Positions 51,266 to 60,175 of a DNA stretch of 64,000 nucleotides are shown piece by piece; position 1 is the stretch's first letter; the number at the start of each line of letters is the position of its first letter. This stretch comes from Lacrimispora sp. 210928-DFI.3.58. GTDB lineage: Bacteria; Bacillota; Clostridia; Lachnospirales; Lachnospiraceae. The notes under the pieces were generated by a model. That model did not search any database and was not told where the DNA came from. It saw only the letters and a list, made by a program, of their open reading frames with translations. The stretch is from assembly GCF_020554865.1 (NCBI RefSeq), contig NZ_JAJCIC010000008.1, positions 62,001 through 126,000 of the forward strand, given 5' to 3'. The position numbers and the translations under genes were made by a program.

Positions 51266-52204
51266 AAATTTATCTGCATCCGTATTGATCGCTCTCACCA
51301 GCTCCTTTATAATGGGAGACTGCTGGTACGCCTCTGAAGAGTAAAACAGGCAGAGATCTCCATCGGCTTCATTAGCGCACAGCGGGATATAGCTTAAGCT
51401 GCCGGTCCTTACGCCCTCATAACGGTGATGAGCCGGTGAAAAGGAAAGGGCGTACACATCCGGGTGTCTTCCTACAGACTCGATCACATTGCCTACGGTG
51501 TCCACCTCGATAATATATTTATGGGAGATGGTGTGCGCCAGCCTGGGAAGAAAATTCATAATGGCTGTCTGGGACGGCTCCGCCTTCTGCAGACCATTCA
51601 AAATGGAATTTGGAAGCACCAGAAAATAGCCCTTTAGGTCCTGGAAGGAGAGGGCGGTCTTTGCGGCCAGAGGGCTTTCCCTATTGACCAGGCAGCCGTA
51701 GCCGCCATGGGCAAGGATCTGGCAGCAGGTACCCTGAGGCTGGGAGGATATCTGCTCCATATGGGGATTGCAGATGCTGAAAATGAGAGAGGGCCTGTGA
51801 ATATCATTTGTGAGGAATCTTTCCGGGCTGGCATCCGTAAAATAAGTAATATCTACATTGGGGTATTTCTTGCGGAAGCGGAGGATAATGTCGGGGAGAA
51901 GAAAGCCGGCCAGGGAAACATGGCTGCAGATGCAGATGTTCTGCACCTCCCTCCCCTTTGAAGCCTCTTTCCAGCCATGATAATATTGTATAATCTGCCT
52001 GGCTTCAGGAAGTATTTTTTCACCGGCCTCCGTCAGGATCATTCCCGTCCTGGTACGCTCAAACAGCGGGGTTCCAATGTCCTCTTCCAGGCAGTGGATG
52101 GCTTTTGTCAGGCTGGGCTGGGCGATATAGAGCTTTTTGGCGGCTGAAGATATGGAACCGCACTCAGCGACGGCAATAAAATATTCAATGCTGTTTAATT
52201 TCAT
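51248..52204 (-). CDS. LysR family transcriptional regulator
   Basis: A 318-residue regulator. The N-terminal helix-turn-helix (IEYFIAVAECGSISSAAKKLYIAQPSLTKAIHCLEEDIGTPLFERTRTGMILTEAG) is canonical, and a two-lobed effector domain follows. I place the start at the ATG read from 52204, after GGAAAGGAG. It is divergent from the methyltransferase-transporter pair at 52378, so it is the likely activator of that operon, acting at the palindrome overlapping its -10. Confidence 0.9.
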   Translation of the reverse strand: MKLNSIEYFIAVAECGSISSAAKKLYIAQPSLTKAIHCLEEDIGTPLFERTRTGMILTEAGEKILPEARQIIQYYHGWKEASKGREVQNICICSHVSLAGFLLPDIILRFRKKYPNVDITYFTDASPERFLTNDIHRPSLIFSICNPHMEQISSQPQGTCCQILAHGGYGCLVNRESPLAAKTALSFQDLKGYFLVLPNSILNGLQKAEPSQTAIMNFLPRLAHTISHKYIIEVDTVGNVIESVGRHPDVYALSFSPAHHRYEGVRTGSLSYIPLCANEADGDLCLFYSSEAYQQSPIIKELVRAINTDADKFLRSLL

Positions 52205-52290
52205 AAGTAGTCTCCTTTCCTTAGACGGAGGCAGCGGACATGTTCTCACGTCCCATAGCTTTTTTTCATGGATACTTGAATTTTATATAT

Positions 52291-52320
52291 TTCACAAAAA
52301 ATTATCTTTATGATATCATA
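52291..52320 (+). promoter_or_regulatory. Promoter of the methyltransferase-transporter operon with overlapping palindrome
   Basis: TTCACA (52291-52296), 17 bp and TATCAT (52314-52319). TATGATATCATA (52309-52320) is a perfect 12-bp palindrome across the -10. It is a likely site for the divergent LysR protein or another repressor. Confidence 0.5.
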
Positions 52321-52377
52321 TTTTTAGAAAATAATACAGCAAATAATTATATTAAAAGAAAAGGAGTGTTGGAAATC

Positions 52378-53391
52378 ATGACAAAACGTGAAAGAATGCT
52401 GAATGTGTTGGCAAATAAGCCGGTAGATCGTGTGCCGGTTGCATTTTTCCGCCATTTCACCCAGCCAGGGGACTGGAACATGGGCCTTGAACGGGCCGAT
52501 GCCTTTGAGCGCAACATTGAGGGACATCGGGGTGCCTTAGAAAAATTTAATCCGGATGTGATTAAGGTCATGAATGATACCCTGATGATGATGCCCATGG
52601 ATGTATCCTTTGTAGAGCACGCATCGGATCTGGCGAAGATACAGCCCATATCAGTGGACTGCGAATATGCCCAGAAGCAAATAGAGCTGACCAGACGTGT
52701 GCTGGAGATCTATAAGGGCTGTGACGCTCCTGTCTATGTTACGGCTTTTTCTGCCGCATGGGTACTGCGCAATGCTATGACCATCGGCCTTCCTGTGGCA
52801 GGGGCGGATGAGCCTCAGATGAGAATGCTCATGGAGGAGGATCCGGAGGCGGTCGGCGACTGTCTGATGAGGATGAGCGAGGGAATCGCTGCTTTAAACA
52901 GGGTCCTGATGACGGAGTGCGGCGCTGACGGCATTTATTTCAGCGTTGCAAACCAGGCGGGATTTTTCCCGAAGGAGTTCCATCAAAAGTATGTGGCTCC
53001 AAGTGAGAAATATGTTCTGGCTGAGGCGAAGAAGATCCGCGATATGAATATCGTACATATCTGCGGCTACCACGGACATGGCAATGACTTATCCCTGTAT
53101 ACGGAATACGGTGCTGCCGCCTACAGCGTGGCTGTCAATGCGGAAGGAACGACCATGGCCGATGCAAAGAAGCTGTTCGGCGGAGCTCCGGTGATCGGCG
53201 GATTCACACAGGACGGCGTGATCTATAAGGGAACCAGAGAAGAAGTAAAGAAGGCCGTGTGGAATATTCTTGACAATGCAGGGCAGACAGGCGTTGTCAT
53301 TGGCGCTGACTGTACGGTTCCAAATGACATCGACGACGACCGCTTTAACTGGGTCCGTGATGCGGCTGCGGAATACGCGAAGGAGCATTAG
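52378..53391 (+). CDS. Uroporphyrinogen decarboxylase-superfamily methyltransferase (MtaA/MtbA-like)
   Basis: A 337-residue barrel protein. TKRERMLNVLANKPVDRVPVAFF is the standard UroD-superfamily opening. His227-x-Cys229 (NIVHICG) and a distant Cys312 (GADCTVPND) give the H-x-C-xn-C zinc motif of methylcobamide:coenzyme M-type methyltransferases, whereas heme-pathway UroD lacks it. It would therefore transfer a methyl group between a corrinoid and a thiol or similar acceptor. The start is ATG 52378 after AAAAGGAG. No corrinoid protein or MttB-type gene is adjacent. A transporter gene follows 39 bp later. Confidence 0.85.
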   Translation: MTKRERMLNVLANKPVDRVPVAFFRHFTQPGDWNMGLERADAFERNIEGHRGALEKFNPDVIKVMNDTLMMMPMDVSFVEHASDLAKIQPISVDCEYAQKQIELTRRVLEIYKGCDAPVYVTAFSAAWVLRNAMTIGLPVAGADEPQMRMLMEEDPEAVGDCLMRMSEGIAALNRVLMTECGADGIYFSVANQAGFFPKEFHQKYVAPSEKYVLAEAKKIRDMNIVHICGYHGHGNDLSLYTEYGAAAYSVAVNAEGTTMADAKKLFGGAPVIGGFTQDGVIYKGTREEVKKAVWNILDNAGQTGVVIGADCTVPNDIDDDRFNWVRDAAAEYAKEH

Positions 53392-53430
53392 AAGGCAGGA
53401 GCAGATAGAAAAAAGTGAGGGGGAATAGCT

Positions 53431-54594
53431 ATGGAGGAAACAAAAATCAGCTTTGCAGAGCGGTTTAAAATCTGGTTCGGGATCGGTGCGCTGATGTTCG
53501 GCACCTACTGCGGTGCGAATATGGCATCGGGTGTCTATGCAACGACCTACATGGTTCCGGTAGGCGGAGGCTGGATGTGGCTGTGGCTGGCGATCTTTAT
53601 TGTGTTTATGGCATTTTTCTGTGCCGTTGCGCTGGATTTTATCCGTGTATATAAGTCGGATAACTACAATTCCTATTACCTGGCTCTTTGGGGAGCTCAT
53701 AAGCCGGATACGAATCCGGTGTTCAAGCTGATCGTCAGCGTGTTCTTTGATGTGTATACAACGCTTATGGGAGTAGTGACCGTGGCGGCCACCATTGCGC
53801 TGACAGCCAATCTGCTCTATTCGCTGCTGGGGATCCCCGTGGGGATCGGAAGCATTGCAACAGTGGTGATGTTTACCCTGCTGTCCATGTATGGAGCGGC
53901 CTTCCTGCGCAAGTTCAATACGGTTATGACCATTTCCCTGACCGTCTGTTTGATCGCGGTGTTGATCGCGGTCCTTGGTATCAAAGGAGGGGAGCTGGGC
54001 GCCCGTCTCTTTGATTTTGAACAGAAGACAGAATGGACGGGAAGTACGGTCTCCGGACATTTGGGAATGTTCGTATCCTATTGCTTTATTTCTGCAAGCT
54101 GGGGCGGTACCCTGAGCAACTATTCCGAAAAGATCCGGACGAAGAAGGACGCCATCTGTGCGGGTATTATGATCGGCGTAATGGTAGCCTCCCTCTTTTT
54201 TATGACAGGCCTGATCGTGCTGCCCTTTATGCCGGAAGCCTTCGTGGACGCTCCGATCCTCTATATCTGTCAGAATTATCTGCCAGGCGCTTTGACGGCG
54301 ATTTACTGGGTAGTGGTAATGTTTTCCGTTGTATCTACGGGCCCAACCTTTATATTTAACACATCCAACCGGTTTGTACGGCTTTGGAAAACAGACAGCG
54401 TACCACATCGCGTAAAGCTGTGCGTGATCGCAGTGGTTTTCCTGGTACTCTGCCTGATCTTATCGCGGGTGGGACTGATCGCCATCTGTCAGAAATGGTA
54501 TACAAAGCTGGGTAATATTGCAATGTTCGCCATCGCTATCCCTATGCTGGTTTCTATTGTCCGCGTACATAAAAAAGATAAAGAAGCACGGTAA
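53431..54594 (+). CDS. YkvI-like membrane transporter (APC-superfamily)
   Basis: A 387-residue protein with ten to eleven segments. FKIWFGIGALMFGTYCGANMASGVYATTYMVPVGGGWMWLWL resembles the first helices of YkvI proteins, with an unwound glycine-rich helix typical of the LeuT/APC fold. TGPTFIFNTSNR near residue 305 is another conserved YkvI stretch. YkvI proteins are annotated as branched-chain amino acid or related symporters, without solid proof. Placed after a methyltransferase, it may import a methylated amine or amino acid (inference). A long terminator hairpin follows. Confidence 0.8.
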   Translation: MEETKISFAERFKIWFGIGALMFGTYCGANMASGVYATTYMVPVGGGWMWLWLAIFIVFMAFFCAVALDFIRVYKSDNYNSYYLALWGAHKPDTNPVFKLIVSVFFDVYTTLMGVVTVAATIALTANLLYSLLGIPVGIGSIATVVMFTLLSMYGAAFLRKFNTVMTISLTVCLIAVLIAVLGIKGGELGARLFDFEQKTEWTGSTVSGHLGMFVSYCFISASWGGTLSNYSEKIRTKKDAICAGIMIGVMVASLFFMTGLIVLPFMPEAFVDAPILYICQNYLPGALTAIYWVVVMFSVVSTGPTFIFNTSNRFVRLWKTDSVPHRVKLCVIAVVFLVLCLILSRVGLIAICQKWYTKLGNIAMFAIAIPMLVSIVRVHKKDKEAR

Positions 54595-54638
54595 CCAGGC
54601 AGCCGGCATGACAAACATGTAAACGAACAGACTATGAC

Positions 54639-54683
54639 AAATCTCCTTTTTCTGGTATGGTAAAAAGAAAAAGGAGATTTTTT
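54639..54683. terminator. Intrinsic terminator after the YkvI-like gene
   Basis: A 14-bp perfect stem AAATCTCCTTTTTC (54639-54652) with GAAAAAGGAGATTT (54667-54680), followed by TTT. The stem is symmetric enough to act in either direction. Confidence 0.75.
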
Positions 54684-54732
54684 ATGCATGTTGTATACAA
54701 ATATGCCGTGCATGCCCAAAAAGTAATAAATA

Positions 54733-54761
54733 TTGACACAATAGCCATTATGTGGTAAGGT
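54733..54761 (+). promoter_or_regulatory. Promoter for the second FadR-type regulator gene
   Basis: TTGACA (54733-54738), 17 bp and TAAGGT (54756-54761). Confidence 0.6.
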
Positions 54762-54794
54762 AAAAACGAACAAAAACATGTGAGAGAGCAACGA

Positions 54795-55478
54795 ATGAGA
54801 AGCAAAATCCAACGTACATCATTACAATCAGAGATCATCCGTTACATACAGAATTATATAGAGGACAATGGACTTAAGGCAGGCGATAAGCTTCCCTCCC
54901 AGGAACAGCTGATCGAGATGATGGGAGTCAGCAGGACTTCTCTCAGAGAGGCGATGAAGACTCTGGAGGCCCGCGGTGTACTGGAGGCCCGGAATGGAAA
55001 GGGTATTTACGTAAGTGAAGGAAAGGACAACGCATTCCTGACCCTTTTGGATTTTACCCAGGAGAAGGAGCAGCTGCTGGATGCTTTGGAGGTAAGAAAG
55101 CTCTTAGAGCGGGAGATCCTGCGCATGGTGATACACAAAGCCACGGCAGAAGAGATCGATGAGCTGGGCGAGATCACAAAGGTCCTGATGGACAAATACC
55201 ACCAGGGAGTCCAGCAGACGGCCGAGGATAAAAAGTTTCATTACACCATATACCGCCTGTCCCACAACAAGGTCATGTACCAGCTGATCCTGTCCCTCAG
55301 CAGTGTGATGGATAAGTTCTGGGAGTTTCCTCTTAATATGGAGGATCCCTTCCTTGAAAGCCTCCCCCTTCACGAGGAGCTTTACATCGCGATCCGTGAG
55401 AAGAAGGTCAAGAAGGCCCAGGCTATCAATGAACGCCTGCTGGATGCCATTTACCGTGATATCCAGAATCAGAGATGA
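54795..55478 (+). CDS. GntR family transcriptional regulator, FadR/FCD subfamily
   Basis: A 227-residue regulator. The winged helix spans about residues 8-72 (LKAGDKLPSQEQLIEMMGVSRTSLREAMKTLEARGVLEARNGKGIYV), and a helical FCD domain with LEREILRMVIHKATAEEIDEL and a His-containing ligand pocket follows. The ATG at 54795 is preferred, with GAGAGAG 6 nt before it; a GTG at 54780 would add five residues. It lies 92 bp before the PLP lyase gene, whose leader contains an inverted repeat it may bind. Confidence 0.88.
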   Translation: MRSKIQRTSLQSEIIRYIQNYIEDNGLKAGDKLPSQEQLIEMMGVSRTSLREAMKTLEARGVLEARNGKGIYVSEGKDNAFLTLLDFTQEKEQLLDALEVRKLLEREILRMVIHKATAEEIDELGEITKVLMDKYHQGVQQTAEDKKFHYTIYRLSHNKVMYQLILSLSSVMDKFWEFPLNMEDPFLESLPLHEELYIAIREKKVKKAQAINERLLDAIYRDIQNQR

Positions 55479-55505
55479 GAAAAATCCCGGTATTGTTTTC
55501 AGTCA

Positions 55506-55527
55506 ACCTATCATATAGCATATAGGT
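55506..55527. promoter_or_regulatory. Inverted repeat upstream of the PLP lyase gene
   Basis: ACCTAT (55506-55511) and ATAGGT (55522-55527) arms with a 10-bp AT-rich centre, about 44 bp before the start codon. It is a candidate operator for the adjacent FadR-type regulator. Confidence 0.45.
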
Positions 55528-55570
55528 GACAAATCCGGAAAAATAGAAAGAGCAGAAAAGAGGATACACT

Positions 55571-56755
55571 ATGTCAGATCAGAGCCAGTATTTAAAGAGC
55601 AGCCGCCTGATCGCTGCCCATTACGGAGAAGAATACGAGCACTACTACAATGCGATCGTGCCTCCTGTATTCATGAATTCATTAAATGTATTTGAGACGC
55701 TGGATGATTACTATGATTTTGACAGAACGGACAAGCATAAATACTGCTACGGCAGAGTGCAGAATCCCACTGTCCGTATTTTAGAGGATAAGATCGCTGC
55801 CCTGGAGCACGGCGTAGGTGCTCTGGCCTTTGCCTCAGGTATGGCGGCTGCAACCACCGCAGTTCTCACGGCCTGCAAGACAGGCAGCCATGTGGTGTGC
55901 GTGCGCAATGCCTACGGCCCCCTGAAGACCTTTCTTGAGGGATACTGTAAGGAGCACATGGATGTGGAGACCACCTTTGTGACGGGAGATAGGACAGAGG
56001 ATTTTGAGGAAAATGTGACGGATAAGACGGACCTGATCGTGCTGGAAAGCCCTTCCTCCCTTGTATTTTCCCTTCAGGATATTGAGGCAGTTTCAAAGAT
56101 CGCAAAGGCCCACAATGCATTGGTCTACATAGATAACACCTTCTGTACCCCCATATACCAGCAGCCTCTTGATCTGGGCGCAGATATCGTTATGCATACC
56201 ACCTCCAAATACATCGGAGGACACAGCGATGTGATCGGCGGAATGCTGGCAGTAAAGGACGAGGGCCTTATGAAGAAGCTGACTGCGAACCGCGAACTTC
56301 TGGGAGGGATCCCAGGCCCAATGGAGGCATGGCTTATGATACGGGGTCTGCGCACCATGGAGGTCAGGATCGCTGAGCATCAGGCTACAGCTATGGCAGT
56401 GGCAGAATTTCTGGAAAAGCATCCGAAGGTGAGAAAGGTCAATTATCCGGGACTTCCCTCCCATCCTCAGTATGAGCTTATGAAGAAGCAGCAGAAGGGG
56501 AATACAGGGCTGCTGAGCTTTGAGATCGAAGGCACTACGGAGCAGGCGGCGAAGGTGGCGGAAAGCCTTAAGATATTTAAGATCGGCGTTTCCTGGGGCG
56601 GCTTTGAAAGCCTGGTATTCCTGCCTCATATGAGGATCTCCGAGGAGGAGTGCAGAGAGCTGGGAGGCAGCCAGAACATCATACGCATCCATTGCGGATT
56701 AGAGGGAAAAGAAGCCCTGATCGCAGATCTGGAAGCAGCCCTTGGGCAGATATAG
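55571..56755 (+). CDS. Cys/Met metabolism PLP-dependent lyase/transferase (MetB/MetC/methionine gamma-lyase family)
   Basis: A 394-residue fold-type I enzyme. Lys213 in HTTSKYIGGHSDVIGG is the Schiff-base lysine. YGRVQNPTVRILEDKIAALEHG, FASGMAAATTAVLTA and YIDNTFCTPIYQQPLDLGADI are family motifs. The GIPGPMEAWLMIRGLRTMEVR segment is closest to gamma-lyases and cystathionine gamma-synthase. Possible reactions are methionine gamma-elimination, cystathionine synthesis or cleavage; sequence alone does not decide. Preceded by its likely regulator. No transporter is adjacent except the YkvI-like gene two genes earlier. Confidence 0.87.
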   Translation: MSDQSQYLKSSRLIAAHYGEEYEHYYNAIVPPVFMNSLNVFETLDDYYDFDRTDKHKYCYGRVQNPTVRILEDKIAALEHGVGALAFASGMAAATTAVLTACKTGSHVVCVRNAYGPLKTFLEGYCKEHMDVETTFVTGDRTEDFEENVTDKTDLIVLESPSSLVFSLQDIEAVSKIAKAHNALVYIDNTFCTPIYQQPLDLGADIVMHTTSKYIGGHSDVIGGMLAVKDEGLMKKLTANRELLGGIPGPMEAWLMIRGLRTMEVRIAEHQATAMAVAEFLEKHPKVRKVNYPGLPSHPQYELMKKQQKGNTGLLSFEIEGTTEQAAKVAESLKIFKIGVSWGGFESLVFLPHMRISEEECRELGGSQNIIRIHCGLEGKEALIADLEAALGQI

Positions 56756-56779
56756 ATCGGAGTTCGCGTTTCCCGTTTG

Positions 56780-56808
56780 TTGTTACAGAGCGGGGAACGA
56801 GGGATATA
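56780..56808 (+). promoter_or_regulatory. Weak promoter candidate for the second MalEFG-type operon
   Basis: TTGTTA (56780-56785), 17 bp and GATATA (56803-56808). A hairpin CGTTTCCCG (56766-56774)/CGGGGAACG (56791-56799) overlaps it and lacks a T-run. Confidence 0.35.
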
Positions 56809-56833
56809 AAAAACACATTAAGGAGGAGAACAC

Positions 56834-58213
56834 ATGAAGAAGAGAAGAATCGCAGCAATGGCACTGGCAGCAGTTATGCTGACAGGATGCGGCGGCGGCG
56901 GAACATCTGCTCCCGCAACCACTGCAGCAGCAGGAGGAGAGACAGCAGCAGCACAGGGAGAGGCAGGAGGAGCATCCTCTGACGAGGCCGTTACCATTAC
57001 GCTGGTAGAATCTCTGACAAGCCCGGAGCGTACCGCTGTTATCCGTGAGATCGCAGACAAGTACCAGGCAGATCATCCGAATGTAACCATCGATATCGTA
57101 TCACCGCCACTGGAGAATGCAGATGCTAAGATCACCCAGATGCTGATGAACGGAAGCGGCGCTGATATCGTAGAGGTGCGTGATTCCACCATTACCCAGT
57201 ACGCTACCAACGGCTGGATCGCTGACCTTGGCAAGTACCTTGACGCGTGGGATGAAAAGGACACTCTGACCGATTCCGCAAACGAGGTTATTTATTACTA
57301 TCAGGATACCGCTTATATGATCCCTTACGGATTCTATCAGAGAGGCCTGTTCTACCGCACAGACTGGTTTGAGGAAAAGGGGCTTGAAAAGCCGGAGACC
57401 TGGCAGGATATCTATGACGCAGGTCTTGCTATCACAGATCCTTCCAACAGCCGTTTTGGCTACTCCTTCCGCGGAGGCTCCAGCGGCTACCAGTATGCAG
57501 ACACCATTTACTGGAGCTGGCTGGGAACAGATAAGCTGGCAAACAACAATGCAGGATATTACTTAAAGGACGGAAATGGTGCAACCATTTTTACCCTGCC
57601 TGAGATCAAGGAAGCCCTTCATTTCTACAAAGACCTGTTTAAGAACACCTGCCCGACAGACTCCATTGCATGGGGCTTCTCCGAGATGGTACAGGGCTTT
57701 GTGGGCGGAACCACAGCTATGCTGATCCAGGATCCGGAGGTTATCGCAACCTGCTCCGCAGACATGGGTGATGACCAGTGGGCACTTGTTCCATTCCCGA
57801 AGGGACCATCCGGCCAGGCAGTATTCCCCAACGGATTCGCAGGCTGGGGCATGACCTCCTTCACCGAGCATCCGGATGAGACTGCAGATTTCCTTCTGTA
57901 CTTATCCAACTCTGACAATAACACCTACTTTGCAAAGAATTACTCCACCATCCCGATCCACAGCAATGCAGCTGAGAAGGATACCTACTTCTCCGAGGGA
58001 CGCTTCGCAATGTACATGGATATGGCAGCAGAGCCCGATGTATACCGCCATGCAGCATATCCTCAGATGTATGAGGCATTCGCAACCTACAAGACAGAGG
58101 TTGACACCATGTATCAGAAGTACCTGACAGATGAGATCACAGATGACGAGCTGCTGAACTGGCTTGACGAGTTCTGGACTCAGGCATATGCTGACGAGGG
58201 ACAGAAGTGGTAA
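56834..58213 (+). CDS. ABC transporter extracellular sugar-binding lipoprotein
   Basis: A 459-residue family-1 solute-binding protein. The signal peptide ends at lipobox LTGC (Cys19), followed by a Gly/Ala/Ser-rich linker. The mature domain opens VTITLVESLTSPERTAVIREIADKY, and WADxSNSRFGYSFRGGSSG-like and PFPKGPSGQAVFPNGFAGWGMTSF stretches are typical. It is the first gene of an operon with two permeases and two glycosidases, so the ligand is probably an alpha-mannoside or alpha-glucoside oligosaccharide. A stable hairpin after the gene may keep its mRNA more abundant than that of the permeases. Confidence 0.9.
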   Translation: MKKRRIAAMALAAVMLTGCGGGGTSAPATTAAAGGETAAAQGEAGGASSDEAVTITLVESLTSPERTAVIREIADKYQADHPNVTIDIVSPPLENADAKITQMLMNGSGADIVEVRDSTITQYATNGWIADLGKYLDAWDEKDTLTDSANEVIYYYQDTAYMIPYGFYQRGLFYRTDWFEEKGLEKPETWQDIYDAGLAITDPSNSRFGYSFRGGSSGYQYADTIYWSWLGTDKLANNNAGYYLKDGNGATIFTLPEIKEALHFYKDLFKNTCPTDSIAWGFSEMVQGFVGGTTAMLIQDPEVIATCSADMGDDQWALVPFPKGPSGQAVFPNGFAGWGMTSFTEHPDETADFLLYLSNSDNNTYFAKNYSTIPIHSNAAEKDTYFSEGRFAMYMDMAAEPDVYRHAAYPQMYEAFATYKTEVDTMYQKYLTDEITDDELLNWLDEFWTQAYADEGQKW

Positions 58214-58268
58214 GAGAAAAAAGATAAAGCCGGACAGCCAGAAGACATCATCAGGAAAGATTTCAACA

Positions 58269-58296
58269 TACCGGGGCAACGTATTCTGCCCCGGTA
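58269..58296 (+). other. mRNA hairpin between binding-protein and permease genes
   Basis: TACCGGGGCA (58269-58278) pairs perfectly with TGCCCCGGTA (58287-58296), loop of 8 nt. No T-run follows, so it is more likely an RNA-stabilising or partial-attenuation hairpin than a terminator. Confidence 0.6.
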
Positions 58297-58321
58297 TCCT
58301 GGAATGGAACTTTAAGTAGCG

Positions 58322-58408
58322 CGCCACCGTACCATGAAAGTCAGGCGGGCGCACTTGGCATACCTGAATTTAGTGCCGCCTTGCGGCGGCGGGACTTTCA
58401 TAGTAAAG
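58322..58408 (+). repeat. Dispersed GC-rich palindromic repeat, copy D
   Basis: ATGAAAGTC (58334-58342) and GACTTTCAT (58393-58401) form 9-bp inverted ends, the best of the four copies. Between them are AGGCGGGCGCACTTGGCA, TACCTGAATTTAGT and GCCGCCTTGCGGCGGC. CGCCACCGTACC just before is a remnant of the left arm seen in copy B. The right end AAAG AGGAGG merges with the ribosome site of the permease gene. Confidence 0.8.
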
Positions 58409-58421
58409 AGGAGGAAATGGA

Positions 58422-59327
58422 ATGAAACAGAAATCGAAACTAAGGATGAGGAGAACGCGGTTTATCTTTCTTATGGTTCTTCCCGCCGTGCTCATTCCAA
58501 TGATATTCACCTATTACCCCATGGTAAAGGGATCCCTTATGGCGTTCCAGAGCTACAACCTGATGAATGTCAAGAACATCAAATGGATCGGTTTGGATAA
58601 CTTTAAAAAGCTGTTTTCCCACAGCGCAAGCAATTCTTTTTATACCACCATGTCCAATACCGTCAAATGGGTGGGCATTTCCCTGTTTGTCCAATTTACA
58701 GTGGGCTTCGGCATGGCTCTGCTTCTGAAAAAGAAGTTTCGGGGAGCCAGCATTTACCAGGGCCTGATCTTCTTCCCCTGGGCAGTATCCGGCTTTATCA
58801 TCGGTATCATGTGGCGCTGGATGTTCAACGGTACTTCCGGTGTGATCAATGACATTCTGATGAAAATGCACCTCATAAGCCAGCCTGTGGGATGGCTGGC
58901 AGATAAGAGCACAGCTCTTTATTCCTGTATCATAGCAAATATCTGGTACGGGATCCCATTCTTTACGATTATGATCACAGCGGCTCTCCGGGGAGTTTCC
59001 GAGGACCTGTATGAGGCCGCAGACGTAGACGGGGCAAGCCCCCTTCAGAAATTTACCAATATTACGGTTCCCTGTATCCGTTTCGTACTGCTCCTCACCG
59101 TACTTTTGAGAGTAATATGGATCTTCAACTTCCCGGATCTGATCTACTCCATGACCCAGGGAGGACCTGCCGGCTCATCCAATATCATCACTTCCTATAT
59201 GATGCAGCTGGTACAGAGTCTTGATTACGGCCTTGCATCAGCCGTAGGCGTGCTGTGCATTCTGTTTTTGATTGCGTTTGCAGCCATCTATCTGGTGGCA
59301 ACAAAATATACAGAGGAGGAGGCCTAA
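58422..59327 (+). CDS. ABC sugar transporter permease, MalF/UgpA type
   Basis: A 301-residue permease with six segments. The EAA loop reads DLYEAADVDGASPLQKFTNITVP. RRTRFIFLMVLPAVLIPMIFTYYPMVKGSLMAF is the usual CUT1 start. It follows the binding protein after a 208-bp gap holding a hairpin and repeat copy D, and is 3 bp from the next permease. No ATPase subunit gene is present in the operon, as with the 15.9 kb system. Confidence 0.92.
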   Translation: MKQKSKLRMRRTRFIFLMVLPAVLIPMIFTYYPMVKGSLMAFQSYNLMNVKNIKWIGLDNFKKLFSHSASNSFYTTMSNTVKWVGISLFVQFTVGFGMALLLKKKFRGASIYQGLIFFPWAVSGFIIGIMWRWMFNGTSGVINDILMKMHLISQPVGWLADKSTALYSCIIANIWYGIPFFTIMITAALRGVSEDLYEAADVDGASPLQKFTNITVPCIRFVLLLTVLLRVIWIFNFPDLIYSMTQGGPAGSSNIITSYMMQLVQSLDYGLASAVGVLCILFLIAFAAIYLVATKYTEEEA

Positions 59328-59330
59328 AAC

Positions 59331-60173
59331 ATGACGATCAAAAGTAAAAGAAGATTACTGATATGCTTGAAATACGCCGTGCTGGCTGTCTTTCTCATCC
59401 TTGTAATGTTTCCGTTTGTGTGGATGCTTCTGACATCCCTTAAGGGCTCCCAGGGAGAGATTTATGCCTTTCCGGTCAAATACCTGCCTGACCCGCCCTC
59501 CGCTGTGAACTATGTGGCAATGCTCTGGAAGGGGAATTTTGGAAAATATATGCTGAACTCCTTCTTTTCCTCCACTGTGGCAGCCACCTGTGCCGTGTTC
59601 ATAGCCATTCTTGCCAGCTACGTGATCAGCCGGTTCCATTTCCGGTTTAAGAACGTGCTTCTGCTGTTCTTCCTGATCACCCAGATGATCCCTACCTTCA
59701 TCATGCTGGCGCCCCTTTACCAGCTGCTTGCAAAGGCAAAAATGCTGAACGACTTAAGGAGCCTTGCCCTTCTCTACACCAATATGATGATCCCCTTTTC
59801 CGTGGTAACTCTGTGTGGTTTCTTTGACGGAGTTCCAAAGTCTCTGGAGGAGGCTGCCTGGATCGACGGGTGCGGATACCTGCAGGCATTGTTCCGGGTG
59901 GTAGTTCCTGTTATCATGCCCGGCATTGCGGCAACCTTTATCTTTGCCTTTATCAATTCATGGAATGAACTGTTCATGGCAGTTATGTTCATTGATGTTG
60001 ACAAATTTAAGACCATCCCGGTAGGGCTTAACGGCCTTATCTTGAAATACGATATTAAATGGGGTGAAATGGCGGCAGGCACCATCATGTCGCTGATCCC
60101 AACCATGTGTTTATTTGCCTTTGCCCAGAAATATATGATTGAAGGCCTGACGGCTGGTTCTGTGAAAGGTTAG
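59331..60173 (+). CDS. ABC sugar transporter permease, MalG/UgpE type
   Basis: A 280-residue permease with six segments and the EAA loop SLEEAAWIDGCGYLQALFRVVVP. The C-terminus FAQKYMIEGLTAGSVKG is typical. It pairs with the preceding permease. Two bases after its stop begins the 8-bp target duplication of the miniature element at 60184-60316. Confidence 0.92.
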   Translation: MTIKSKRRLLICLKYAVLAVFLILVMFPFVWMLLTSLKGSQGEIYAFPVKYLPDPPSAVNYVAMLWKGNFGKYMLNSFFSSTVAATCAVFIAILASYVISRFHFRFKNVLLLFFLITQMIPTFIMLAPLYQLLAKAKMLNDLRSLALLYTNMMIPFSVVTLCGFFDGVPKSLEEAAWIDGCGYLQALFRVVVPVIMPGIAATFIFAFINSWNELFMAVMFIDVDKFKTIPVGLNGLILKYDIKWGEMAAGTIMSLIPTMCLFAFAQKYMIEGLTAGSVKG

Positions 60174-60175
60174 AA

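Noticed and set aside
53089..54408. A 439-codon open frame on the minus strand opposite the YkvI-like gene
   Set aside because: It is antisense to a clear membrane protein gene, has no ribosome site, and its product is rich in His, Gln, Arg and Cys with no recognisable domain.
58334..58600. Small open frame beginning MKVRRAHLAYLN
   Set aside because: It is the translation of the palindromic repeat; the same peptide pattern appears at 3589-3783, so it reflects the repeat and not a gene.
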